The notes under the pieces: model-generated
The model's database searches: none
Told to the model about the DNA's origin: nothing
Seen by the model: only the letters and a program-made list of their open reading frames with translations
From: Chersky-840 sp963811775
Lineage (GTDB): Bacteria; Actinomycetota; Acidimicrobiia; Acidimicrobiales; UBA8190
Reading direction: 5' to 3'
DNA: 64,000 bases
NCBI GenBank assembly: GCA_963811775.1
Contig: CAWESO010000001.1
Span: 124,001 to 188,000 of the forward strand
Shown: positions 55,113-63,626 of the stretch, in pieces
Position numbering within the stretch: position 1 is the first letter of the stretch
How the letters are laid out: each line of letters opens with the position of its first letter
Translations under genes and position numbers: made by a program

Positions 55113-56417
55113 CTACTGGAACGGGTTCTTCACCGGGTGCGTGATGTCGAGGTACAGCGACGTGACGACGACGAAGCCGAGGACCAACACGAAGGCCCAC
55201 ACGACCGGTGCGAGCTTGGTGATGTCGGCGTGGTACGGGCGCCCCCGTCGGCTGCGGATGCGCTCGTACACCGCAATCACGACGTGGCCCCCGTCGAGGG
55301 GCAGCATCGGGAAGAGATTCAGGATGCCGACGAAGATGATGATCGTGACGAGGACGAGGATGAGCTGGGTGGCACCGGCCTGCGCGCCCTGGACGGCGAG
55401 ACGGGCCGCGCCGTAGATCGACTGGGGTCGGTCCCCGCTCTGGGCCGCCTTCGACGCCGCCTTGGCGCTGGTGAGGTCGTGGAGGTAGCTCTTGATCCCA
55501 CTGGCCGAGAAGACCTGGCCCATCCCGGCGAAGGACCCCGTGACCACGCTCCCGAAGAGCTCACCCGCCTTGCCGATCGACGTCACCGGGCCACTGCGGA
55601 TGACGGGCGGGCCGATCACGACCCCGATGCGCCCGTCGCCCGACGCCGCCGAGTCCGCACGGGGCGTCACGGTGAGGGTCTGGTCGCGCCCGGCCCGCTG
55701 CACCACCAAGGTGACGGCCGTGCCGGCGTGTCTCGAGATCACGCCCTGGAGGTCGGTGGCCGAGTGAACGGCCTTGCCGTCGGCCCGAAGCACCACGTCG
55801 CCGGGCACGAGCCCCGCGGCGCGCGCCGGGTCGACGTTGTGGGCCAACGGCGAGAAGCCGCTCACGGCCACGGCGTTGGCCTCGGGGGCCCCGATGAAGA
55901 CGAACAGCCCCCACAACAGCACGAAGGCCATCACGCCGTGCATGGCCGATCCGGCCACGGCCACGATGAGCCGGTTGTGGAAGGGCCGCTGGCGGTAGGT
56001 CCGGGCCTCGTCGGCGGGATCGACCTCCTCCACGCTCGTCATCCCGAGGATCTTCACGTAGCCACCGGCGGGGATGGCCTTGATCCCGTACTCCGTCTCA
56101 CCCCGGCGGATCGACCACAGACGCGGGCCGAACCCGAGGAAGTACTCGGTCACCTTCATCCGGCCCCACTTGGCCGTGAGGAGGTGGCCGAGCTCATGCA
56201 GCATGATCATGATCACGAGCGCGACCACGACGATGAGGACCGACGTCGTGTGGGTCACGAACGCGGCCAGGACCACCGCGGCGACCACCGCCACCAGGCG
56301 CGCCAGGGCGGTGCGCGGCTCGGCCGGCGGGCCGGAGGCCGGACCGAACATCTCGCTCCCCGACCCCCCACCCCACCGGGGCCCGGCGTTCCCCGGCCCC
56401 GTCACGAGTTGGCTCAT
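55113..56417 (-). CDS. Site-2 intramembrane metalloprotease (RseP/Rip1-like)
   Basis: These membrane zinc proteases cleave anti-sigma factors and signal remnants within the bilayer. The 434-residue protein has a cytosolic N-terminus, the zinc helix IMLHELGHLLTAKWGR, GFGPRLWSI, GGYVKILGM, one PDZ domain (ARAAGLVPGDVVLRADGKAV) and the third metal ligand helix LNLFPMLPLDGGHVV. The order dxr-rseP-ispG is the same as mycobacterial dxr-Rip1-gcpE. The ATG overlaps the dxr stop. Confidence 0.95.
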   Translation of the reverse strand: MSQLVTGPGNAGPRWGGGSGSEMFGPASGPPAEPRTALARLVAVVAAVVLAAFVTHTTSVLIVVVALVIMIMLHELGHLLTAKWGRMKVTEYFLGFGPRLWSIRRGETEYGIKAIPAGGYVKILGMTSVEEVDPADEARTYRQRPFHNRLIVAVAGSAMHGVMAFVLLWGLFVFIGAPEANAVAVSGFSPLAHNVDPARAAGLVPGDVVLRADGKAVHSATDLQGVISRHAGTAVTLVVQRAGRDQTLTVTPRADSAASGDGRIGVVIGPPVIRSGPVTSIGKAGELFGSVVTGSFAGMGQVFSASGIKSYLHDLTSAKAASKAAQSGDRPQSIYGAARLAVQGAQAGATQLILVLVTIIIFVGILNLFPMLPLDGGHVVIAVYERIRSRRGRPYHADITKLAPVVWAFVLVLGFVVVTSLYLDITHPVKNPFQ

Positions 56418-57571
56418 GCCGCTCGCTCTCGGGTGCGCACGGAGCGCTCGGCCCGTTCGCGGGCGCGCCGGTCGGCCTCGAAGACGTCCTCGGCCCCGGT
56501 GGCCTCGGCGCCGTCGCACGAGGAGAGGGTGTCGGCCACCACCGCCGCGATCGATCCCCAGCCGATGCGCCCCTCCAAGAACGCGGCCACGCCCACCTCG
56601 TTGCCGGCGTTGAGCCAGGCGGGCGCCAGACCCCCGGCCCGACCCGCTTCCTCGGCGAGGTCGAGGCAGGGGAAGACCGTGCGGTCCGGGGGCTCGAAGT
56701 CGAGGTGCCCGAGCGAGGCCCAGTCGATCGCGCCGAAGGGATGGGCCAGGCGCCGGGGGAACCCGAGCGCGTAGCCGATGGGTAGTCGCATGTCTGGCTG
56801 GGAAAGTTGGGCCACGGTGGATCCGTCGATGAACTCCACCATCGAGTGTACGACCGACTGCGGGTGAATAATGACCGCGATGCGGTCGTAATCGACCCCG
56901 AACAGCTCGTGGGCCTCGATGACCTCGAGGCCCTTGTTCATCAGGGTGGACGAGTCCACGGTGATCTTCGGACCCATCTTCCACGTCGGATGGGACAGCG
57001 CCTCTCCCACCTCGACGCTCGCCAGCTCCTCGAGGGTGCGGCCCCGGAACGGCCCCCCGCTGGCCGTGAGCACGAGGCGGGCCACCTCGTCGGGCCCGCT
57101 CCCGGCCCGCAGGCACTGGTGGAGGGCGCAGTGCTCGGAGTCGACGGGGACGATCTCGGCCCCCGGGGTCTGCTTGGCCCGGGCCACGACGGGCCCGCCC
57201 GCGATCAGGGACTCCTTGTTGGCGAGCGCCAGACGGCGCCCCGCCCCGAGCGCGGCCAGCGTCACGGGGAGCCCGGCGAAGCCGACCACGGCGTTGAGCA
57301 CCACCTCCCCCAGCCGGGCCACCGCCACCAGGCCGTCGGGCCCGCACAGCACCTCTGTCCCTTTGGGGACCGCGGCGGCCAGGGCCGACACCTTGGCGGG
57401 GTCCCCGATGGCCACGACGTCGGGCCGGAGCGCCCGGGCCTGGGCGCCGAGCACGTCGACCGACCGCCACGACGCCAACCCGACCACGGTGAAGCGGTCG
57501 GGATCGGTCATCATCACCTCGACCGCCTGGGTGCCGACCGATCCCGTCGACCCGACGACGCTGACCTTCAT
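56414..57571 (-). CDS. dxr: 1-deoxy-D-xylulose 5-phosphate reductoisomerase (Dxr/IspC)
   Basis: Dxr makes MEP from DXP with NADPH. The 385-residue product starts MKVSVVGSTGSVGTQAVEVM, with LALANKESLIAGGP, VPVDSEHCALHQCL, TASGGPFRG, KMGPKITVDSSTLMNKGLEV and IHPQSVVHSMVEF, all active-site motifs. ATG at 57571 is preceded by GGGGAG; an upstream start at 57589 is less supported. It follows cdsA after 100 bases. Confidence 0.96.
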   Translation of the reverse strand: MKVSVVGSTGSVGTQAVEVMMTDPDRFTVVGLASWRSVDVLGAQARALRPDVVAIGDPAKVSALAAAVPKGTEVLCGPDGLVAVARLGEVVLNAVVGFAGLPVTLAALGAGRRLALANKESLIAGGPVVARAKQTPGAEIVPVDSEHCALHQCLRAGSGPDEVARLVLTASGGPFRGRTLEELASVEVGEALSHPTWKMGPKITVDSSTLMNKGLEVIEAHELFGVDYDRIAVIIHPQSVVHSMVEFIDGSTVAQLSQPDMRLPIGYALGFPRRLAHPFGAIDWASLGHLDFEPPDRTVFPCLDLAEEAGRAGGLAPAWLNAGNEVGVAAFLEGRIGWGSIAAVVADTLSSCDGAEATGAEDVFEADRRARERAERSVRTRERAA

Positions 57572-57671
57572 CGCCGTTCTCCCCGGCACCGGGTCCCGCC
57601 CCGCCGTGGCGTGGGTCGTCCCACGGTCGGGCGCGCCGTGCGTGCTCGGTCTCGGTGCCCGCCCCCGCCCC

Positions 57672-59429
57672 TCACCCGAGGTTGAGCAGACGGACGAGGT
57701 AGAACGTCGTCGGGAGGACGAAGAGCAACCCGTCCACCCGGTCGAGCACGCCCCCGTGCCCGGGCAGGATCGATCCCATGTCCTTGAGCCCGAGGTCCCG
57801 CTTCACGAGCGACTCGCACAGGTCGCCGATGGGGGCCACCACCGCCACCACCAGCCCGAGGAGGGCGGCCTTCGGCACCGTCCAGGGGTGGACCTGCCCG
57901 GTGACCGCCGCCGACAGCGCCACGGCCACGATCGCTCCGCCGATCAGCCCTTCCCAGGTCTTGTGGGGGCTCACGTTGGGGGCCAGATGATGCCGTCCCA
58001 GCCAGCTCCCGACGGCGAGGGCGCCCACGTCCGCACCGATGGTGGCCACGATGGCACCCAGGAAGAAGGCCACGCCGTGACGGTGCGGGAACTCGCCCGG
58101 CGCCAGCAGGAGCGCGGCGAACGAGCCGAGGAAGCCGACCCACACGAAGCCGAGCAGGGTGCTCGCCACCCCTTCGACCGTCGATCCCCGTTCGACCTCC
58201 ACCAGGTGCCACACCAGGGCGGTGATGACCACCAGCACGAGGACGAGGGGGAGCGCGGGCAGGCCCTTGGTGTAGGCCGCCACCATGATGGCCACGGTCG
58301 CCACCAGGCCGAGGAGGGTGGCGGGCCGACGGCCGCCGCGCCGCAGGGCCGCGTAGCACTCGGCCACCGACATCACGACCACGATGGTGGAGAGGGTCAC
58401 GGTCCACACGGGCCCGAACTTCAGGCACAGCAGGGCCACGACGACGATGCCGACCCCGGTGGCGATGGCCACGGGGACGTTGCGCCCGGTGTTGTCACCG
58501 GTCGACCCGGGCGGGATGAGGGTGCGCCCCATCCCCGGCACCCGGGGGGCCGAGACCGGGCCCGCACCCACCGGCTCACGGGGGGCGCGCAGGGGCGACG
58601 AGCTGATCGAGGCCACGCCCCGATCGGCGGGGTCGCCGACGTCGTCGGGGCCGGGCGCGGTGAAGGCCGCCGGACGCTCGGTCACCGCCGGCCGCTCGGT
58701 CGCCGGCCGCTCGGGCTCGTCGTCGTCCTCGCTCCACCAGCTCCCGGGCGTGGCGGCCTCGTCGGGCTCGGGCCCGCCCCTGTCCTGGTCGGCGGCGGTG
58801 GCGCTGAGGTCGTCGAACTCCCAGGGACGGCGCTCCTCCACCGGGGTCTCCTCGAGGGCGCCCACCCGCGTCTCGTCGTCGGCCAGCAGGGACGGGTCGA
58901 AGGTGCTGTCGTCCCATTCGTGGCTGTGCTCACGCCACGCCGGTCCCGTGTCGCCCGCAGCCGACCACGGGGCGTCGGATTCGTCTTCCTCGCTGCGTCG
59001 GTCGAGCACGGCGGGGACCTGGCCGGTGGGCGGGTCGGTCCAGTGCGGCATGTCGGGGACCACCGCCGTGGCCTCGGGGCCCGGCGTGAGGTCGGGGACG
59101 ACGTCGAGGGGGTCGCCGCCGTTTCGCCCCGACGGCGCGGACCGGCCGGCCTCTTCGGGGTGGGTCACGACGTGGTCGGGCGGGCGCACGACGGGCTCGG
59201 CCTCGGGCTCGTCGCTGAAGAGGTCGAAGGTCGGCGCGCTGGGACCGTCCCCGGGGTCGTCCGCCGCGTCGGTCTCCTCGTCGAAGCGGGGCACGTCGGG
59301 AGACCCGGGCTCGTCGGTCCGGCCCGGCGTGCCCGCCACGGCCCCGGCCGGCTGGGCGCCGATGATCCGCACGCGCTCGGTGACCGGCTCGTTGGGAGCC
59401 TCCGGCTCGTATTCGTCTCGGTCGTCCAC
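57672..59429 (-). CDS. cdsA: Phosphatidate cytidylyltransferase (CdsA) with about 300-residue acidic N-terminal extension
   Basis: CdsA makes CDP-diacylglycerol, precursor of all phospholipids. The C-terminal 270 residues have about eight membrane helices and the family signature: SPHKTWEGLIGG, then ESLVKRDLGLKDMGSILPGH and GGVLDRVDGLLF. Ahead of the first helix lie about 300 residues rich in Asp, Glu and Pro with scattered tryptophans (WWSEDDDEPERP, WEFDDLSA). Typical CdsA has no such domain, although some actinobacteria carry shorter ones. The frame is continuous and codon use matches, so the fusion looks real. frr is directly upstream. Confidence 0.93.
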   Translation of the reverse strand: MDDRDEYEPEAPNEPVTERVRIIGAQPAGAVAGTPGRTDEPGSPDVPRFDEETDAADDPGDGPSAPTFDLFSDEPEAEPVVRPPDHVVTHPEEAGRSAPSGRNGGDPLDVVPDLTPGPEATAVVPDMPHWTDPPTGQVPAVLDRRSEEDESDAPWSAAGDTGPAWREHSHEWDDSTFDPSLLADDETRVGALEETPVEERRPWEFDDLSATAADQDRGGPEPDEAATPGSWWSEDDDEPERPATERPAVTERPAAFTAPGPDDVGDPADRGVASISSSPLRAPREPVGAGPVSAPRVPGMGRTLIPPGSTGDNTGRNVPVAIATGVGIVVVALLCLKFGPVWTVTLSTIVVVMSVAECYAALRRGGRRPATLLGLVATVAIMVAAYTKGLPALPLVLVLVVITALVWHLVEVERGSTVEGVASTLLGFVWVGFLGSFAALLLAPGEFPHRHGVAFFLGAIVATIGADVGALAVGSWLGRHHLAPNVSPHKTWEGLIGGAIVAVALSAAVTGQVHPWTVPKAALLGLVVAVVAPIGDLCESLVKRDLGLKDMGSILPGHGGVLDRVDGLLFVLPTTFYLVRLLNLG

Positions 59430-59466
59430 GTCGCCTCCCCCGGCCGGGGTTCCCGGGCCGGCACCC

Positions 59467-60039
59467 CTAGATCTCGAGGAGCTCCTGCTCTTTGTGGGCC
59501 AGCAGCTTGTCGATGGCGGCCACCATCTCCTGGGTCATCTTGTCGAGGTCCTTCTCGACCCGTTCGAGCTCGTCCGACGACATGTCGCCGTCGTGCTCGA
59601 GGCTCTCGAGCTCGTGGCGCGCCGCCCGGCGCAGGTTGCGCACCGCCACCCGGCCCTCCTCGGCTTTGTGCCGGACCACCTTCACCAGGTCTTTGCGCCG
59701 TTCCTCGGTGAGCGGCGGGAAGCTCAGGCGGATGACGTTGCCGTCGTTGGACGGCGTGATGCCGAGGTCCGACGCCTGGATCGCCTTCTCGATGCTGGCC
59801 AGGGTCGACTTGTCATAGGGCGAGATGACGAGCAGGCGCGCCTCGGGCACGCTCAGCCCGGCGATGGTCCGGAGCTCGGACTCGGACCCGTAGACATCCA
59901 CCCTGAGGTGCTCGACGAGGCCCGACGTCGCCCGGCCCGTCCGCACGGTGGCGAAGTCAGCCTGGGCGTGCCCGACCGCCTTCTCCATCCGCTCGCGGGC
60001 GTCGCTGAGCACCACCCCCGAGAGCTCGTCGTCCATCAC
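59467..60039 (-). CDS. frr: Ribosome recycling factor
   Basis: RRF splits post-termination ribosomes with EF-G. The 190-residue protein has ARERMEKAVGHAQADFATVR, TGRATSGLVEHLRVDVYGSE, ISPYDKSTLASIEKAIQASD and LGITPSNDGNVIRLSFPPLT, all family segments. GTG at 60039 overlaps the pyrH stop; the ATG right after it is an alternative. Confidence 0.97.
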   Translation of the reverse strand: MMDDELSGVVLSDARERMEKAVGHAQADFATVRTGRATSGLVEHLRVDVYGSESELRTIAGLSVPEARLLVISPYDKSTLASIEKAIQASDLGITPSNDGNVIRLSFPPLTEERRKDLVKVVRHKAEEGRVAVRNLRRAARHELESLEHDGDMSSDELERVEKDLDKMTQEMVAAIDKLLAHKEQELLEI

Positions 60040-60794
60040 CTGATCAGCGTACCGATCTCCTCGCCGGCCAGCGCACGATGCAGGTTCCCGGGCCCCATCA
60101 AGTCGAAGACCAGCACGGGGAGGCGGTTGTCCTTGCAGAAGGTGATCGCCGTGAGGTCCATGACCCGCAGGTCCTGGTTGACTACGTCCATGAAGGCGAG
60201 CTCGTCGTAGCGGCGGGCCGACGAGTCGAGCTTGGGATCGGCGCTGTAGACCCCGTCGACCCCGGAGTGGGTCCCTTTCAGCAGGATCTCGGCCTCGATC
60301 TCCGCGGCACGCAACGCGGCGGAGGTGTCGGTGGTGAAGTACGGGTTGCCCATCCCCGCCGCGAAGATCACGACCCGGCCCTTCTCCAGGTGCCGGATGG
60401 CCCGGCGTCGGATGTAGGGCTCGGCCACTTCGGCCATCGAGATCGCCGACAGCACCCGGGTCGGTTGGCCGTGGTGCTCGATGGCGTCCTGGAGGGCGAG
60501 CGCGTTGATCACGGTGGCGAGCATGCCCATGGTGTCCGACGTCGTGCGGTCGAGCCCCTGGGCCTCGCCGGTGGTGCCGCGCCAGATGTTGCCCCCGCCC
60601 ACCACGATGGCGAGCTCGAGGTCGAGCTCGGCGCGCGCCACGGTGATCTCGCGGGCGAAGCGCTCGACCACTGCCCCGTCGATGGTCTCGTCCGAGGCCG
60701 ACGACGCCAGCGCCTCGCCCGACATCTTGAGGACGACCCGGCGCCGGCGCAGCACGTGCTCTGTCGCCGGTGCCTCGGCGGTCATCGACGCCAT
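60036..60794 (-). CDS. pyrH: Uridylate kinase (PyrH)
   Basis: PyrH phosphorylates UMP to UDP as a GTP-regulated hexamer. The product has RRVVLKMSGEAL, LAIVVGGGNIWRG, DRTTSDTMGMLATVINALAL, AGMGNPYFTTDTSAALRAAE, LKGTHSGVDGVYSADPK and VMDLTAITFCKDN. Start is uncertain: ATG 60794 is used, while a TTG at 60827 would overlap tsf by 14 bases and add 11 residues. It lies in the conserved rpsB-tsf-pyrH-frr order. Confidence 0.96.
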   Translation of the reverse strand: MASMTAEAPATEHVLRRRRVVLKMSGEALASSASDETIDGAVVERFAREITVARAELDLELAIVVGGGNIWRGTTGEAQGLDRTTSDTMGMLATVINALALQDAIEHHGQPTRVLSAISMAEVAEPYIRRRAIRHLEKGRVVIFAAGMGNPYFTTDTSAALRAAEIEAEILLKGTHSGVDGVYSADPKLDSSARRYDELAFMDVVNQDLRVMDLTAITFCKDNRLPVLVFDLMGPGNLHRALAGEEIGTLIR

Positions 60795-60813
60795 CGCGTC
60801 GGTCCCGGCGACC

Positions 60814-61608
60814 TCAGCCGCCGACAACGACCTGGGCGAACCGCACGATCTCCGCGCTGCCGATGAGCTCGGCGATCGTGCGTTTCTCGTCCTTGGCGTA
60901 CGGCTGCTCGAGCAGGCACCGTTCCTTGAACCAGCCGTTCATCCGGCCGTCGACGATCTTGGGGAGCGCGGCCTCCGGCTTGCCCTCGTTGCGCGACAGG
61001 TTCTCGACCGTGACGCGCTCGGCATCGATCTCGACTTGGGGCACGTCCTCGCGCCGCAGATACAGGGGGCGGGCGAACGCCACGTGCACGGCGACGTCGT
61101 GCGCCAGCTCGTCGGTGCCGCCGCGCATCTCCACCAGCACGGCGTTCACACCGCGACCCGACTGCATGTGCAGGTACGTGCCGACCAGCGAGTCGGCGCC
61201 CGTCTCGAAGCGGACCACCCGGCCCACCGAGATGTTCTCCTTGAGCGTGGTCTTCAGCTCGTCGATGTCGTCGGCGCGCTCGGCCGTGGCCTGCTCGCCT
61301 TTCTCCGCCACCAGCTGCGCCAGCTCGTCGGTGAGGTTGACGAAGGTCTCGGCCTTGGCCACGAAGTCGGTCTCGCACCGGAGCTCGACGATCGACGCCG
61401 CGCCATCGGCGACGGCAAGGGCGACCGCGCCCTGGGTGGCCTCGCGGTCCGAGCGCTTGGCCGCTCCGGCGAGACCCTGCTCGCGCAGCCACTGCTTGGC
61501 CTTTTCGATGTCGCCCCCGGTCTCCTCGAGGGCGCGCTTGCAATCGAGCATGCCCGCGCCGGTGGCCTTGCGCAGTGCCTGGACGTCCTTGGCGGTGAAG
61601 TCGGCCAT
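60814..61608 (-). CDS. tsf: Elongation factor Ts
   Basis: EF-Ts regenerates EF-Tu-GTP. The 264-residue protein has DVQALRKATGAGMLDCKRAL, IEKAKQWLREQG, VELRCETDFVAK and the second core subdomain (GRVVRFETGADSLVGTYLH). Length and order are normal. It starts 3 bases after the rpsB stop, so the two are coupled. Confidence 0.97.
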   Translation of the reverse strand: MADFTAKDVQALRKATGAGMLDCKRALEETGGDIEKAKQWLREQGLAGAAKRSDREATQGAVALAVADGAASIVELRCETDFVAKAETFVNLTDELAQLVAEKGEQATAERADDIDELKTTLKENISVGRVVRFETGADSLVGTYLHMQSGRGVNAVLVEMRGGTDELAHDVAVHVAFARPLYLRREDVPQVEIDAERVTVENLSRNEGKPEAALPKIVDGRMNGWFKERCLLEQPYAKDEKRTIAELIGSAEIVRFAQVVVGG

Positions 61609-61611
61609 CGC

Positions 61612-62583
61612 TCAGCTCTCGTCGGTGGGAGGCGCCGCCTCGGCGCCGGCCGATGTCGAGGCCTCGGGGCCCGGGGCGGGCGCCGTGGGCCCGCTCGGCG
61701 TGGGCTCGGCGCCAGATGCGCTCGCCGTCGGGGCCGCCACTGGCGCGTTCGCCGTCGGGGCCGCGACGGCGGCCTCGGCCGGGGCGGGCGGGGGCTCGGG
61801 CGTGTCCGATCCCACCGGGGCCCGGGGCCCGCGCGGCGGCCGGCGCGACTGCGACGATGCCGCCGAGGGGGCGGGCGCGGGCGGCTTCGGCCGGTGCTCG
61901 GCCACCCACCGTCCTTCGATCACGGCCTCGGCCATCACCCGGCACATGAGCGCACCCGAGCGGATGGCGTCGTCGTTGCCCGGGATCACGTAGGTGATCA
62001 CGTCGGGATCGCAGTTGGTGTCCACCACGGCCACGATCGGCATCACCAGCTTGTTGGCCTCGGTGACGGCGATGTGCTCCTTCTTGGTGTCGATGACGAA
62101 GACGGCGTCGGGGAGGCGGTCGAGGTCCCGGATCCCGCCGAGGTTGCGGCGCAGCTTCTCGAGCTCGCGCCGGAACCGCAGTCCTTCTTTCTTGGGCATG
62201 CCCTCGAAGTCACCGGCCCGCTCCATGGCCTCGTACTCGCGCATCTTCCCCACCCGGGAGGAGATGGTGCTGAAGTTGGTCAGCATCCCGCCCAGCCACC
62301 GCTCGTTGACGTACGGCATGCCGCACGCCGCGGCGTAGGTGGCGATGGGGCCCTGGGTCTGCTTCTTGGTGCCCACGAAGAGCAGGATGCCTCCGTTGGC
62401 GACCAGGTCGCGGACGTACCCGTAGGCCTCTTCGAGACCCTCGAGGGTCTTCTTGAGGTCGATGATGTAGATCCCGTTGCGCTCGCCCAGGATGAAGCGG
62501 CGCATCTTCGGATTCCATCGGCGTGTCTGGTGGCCGAAATGCATGCCGGCCTCCAGCAACTGCCGAGTCGTGACAACTGCCAC
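61612..62583 (-). CDS. rpsB: 30S ribosomal protein S2 with Ala/Pro-rich C-terminal extension
   Basis: S2 is a late-binding 30S protein. Core motifs are RQLLEAGMHFGHQTRRWNPK, FILGERNGIYIIDLKKTLE, FVGTKKQ, ERWLGGMLTNFSTI and PDVITYVIPGNDDAIRS. GTG at 62583 is selected because GGGAGGA precedes it at the right distance. The core ends near residue 235, followed by about 85 residues of Ala, Pro and Ser; S2 tails of this kind are seen in actinobacteria but this is long. Confidence 0.95.
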   Translation of the reverse strand: MAVVTTRQLLEAGMHFGHQTRRWNPKMRRFILGERNGIYIIDLKKTLEGLEEAYGYVRDLVANGGILLFVGTKKQTQGPIATYAAACGMPYVNERWLGGMLTNFSTISSRVGKMREYEAMERAGDFEGMPKKEGLRFRRELEKLRRNLGGIRDLDRLPDAVFVIDTKKEHIAVTEANKLVMPIVAVVDTNCDPDVITYVIPGNDDAIRSGALMCRVMAEAVIEGRWVAEHRPKPPAPAPSAASSQSRRPPRGPRAPVGSDTPEPPPAPAEAAVAAPTANAPVAAPTASASGAEPTPSGPTAPAPGPEASTSAGAEAAPPTDES

Positions 62584-62675
62584 GGCTGGTCCTCCCATCG
62601 GTTGTCCTTCCCCGGCGCTGCGCTCCCCGCAGGGGCGACCGTGGACGCGCCCGGGTGCTTCGAAATGCTCTGTGA

Positions 62676-62732
62676 TGTCCCACCCGGCGGGCGGGACAGG
62701 GCCATGGTAACCGACGCCCGATGACCCGTCAT
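62676..62732 (-). promoter_or_regulatory. rpsB promoter and 5' leader hairpin
   Basis: On the minus strand ATGACG (62732-62727) and TACCAT (62709-62704) are 17 bases apart. Just past the -10, TGTCCCACCC / GGGCGGGACA (62676-62698) forms a ten-pair stem with one mismatch and a three-base loop, at or near the 5' end of the transcript, about 95 bases ahead of rpsB. It could stabilise the message or bind S2; both are inference. A short CCCCCGAGGGGG element near 62744 may end the whiG transcript. Confidence 0.5.
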
Positions 62733-62766
62733 ACGGGCCGGCACCCCCGAGGGGGGGGCGGAGCCC

Positions 62767-63618
62767 TCAGCCGGTGGCGGCGACGCTCGATCGCGGACCG
62801 CGTCGGCCTCCGGGAGGCCGGCCGCGACGCTGGGTGTCGGTCCCGTCGGGGAACCGGTCGTTCAGGCGCCCGCGCAATTGCAAGACGGCTTTGGTGTGGA
62901 TCTGGCACACGCGGCTCTCGGTGACCCCGAGGATGTCGCCGATCTCCGCCAGCGTCAGCCCTTCGTAGTAATAGAGCGACAGGACGGTGCGCTCGCGCTC
63001 CCCCAGCTGCATGATGGCCTGGGCCAGGATCTCCTTGGACTCCTTGTCCTCGAAGAGCGCCACCGGGCCGGCCGTGGCGTCGGGGATGGTGTCGCCGAGG
63101 GTGGTCCGGTCGGTGCGGTCGCCGCCGACCATGAAGACCTCGTCCAGTGCGGCCACGCCGACGAAGGAGATCTGGCGCAGGATGTCTTGGAGGTCCGATT
63201 CCGACATCTCGAGCTCCGCGGCCACCTCGGCGTCGGTCGGGGTGCGCAACAGCGTGGCCTCGAGCGAGGCATAGGCCTGCTCCACGGCGCGCGCCTTGGC
63301 CCTGACCGAGCGCGGCACCCAGTCGATGGCCCTGAGCTCGTCGATGATGGCGCCCCGGATCCGGGGGATGGCGTAGGTCTCGAACTTGACCTGGCGGTCG
63401 GGGCTGAACCGGTCGATGGCATCGATCAGGCCGATGATCCCGTAGCTCACCAGGTCCGATCCGTCGACGTGCTGCGGAAGCCCGACCGCGACGCGGGCCG
63501 CCACGTACTTCACGAGGGGCGAGTACAACACGATGAGCTGGTCGCGTAGACGACGCTCGCCGGTCTTTTTGTACTCGACCCACAGGCGTGCCGTACCGCC
63601 GTCGTCGTCCGTCGTCAC
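62767..63618 (-). CDS. whiG: FliA/WhiG-family RNA polymerase sigma factor
   Basis: The 283-residue protein has sigma region 2 (VDGSDLVSYGIIGLIDAIDR, then VKFETYAIPRIRGAIIDELR), region 3 (SLEATLLRTPTDAEVAAELE) and region 4 (LSLYYYEGLTLAEIGDILGV with TESRVCQIHTKAVLQLR). The RIRGAIIDELR sequence is typical of the FliA/WhiG group 3. In Streptomyces whiG lies in the same place beside rpsB. No flagellar genes are in view, so targets are unknown. It starts with GTG 8 bases past the xerC stop. Confidence 0.9.
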   Translation of the reverse strand: MTTDDDGGTARLWVEYKKTGERRLRDQLIVLYSPLVKYVAARVAVGLPQHVDGSDLVSYGIIGLIDAIDRFSPDRQVKFETYAIPRIRGAIIDELRAIDWVPRSVRAKARAVEQAYASLEATLLRTPTDAEVAAELEMSESDLQDILRQISFVGVAALDEVFMVGGDRTDRTTLGDTIPDATAGPVALFEDKESKEILAQAIMQLGERERTVLSLYYYEGLTLAEIGDILGVTESRVCQIHTKAVLQLRGRLNDRFPDGTDTQRRGRPPGGRRGPRSSVAATG

Positions 63619-63626
63619 GCCTCCCC

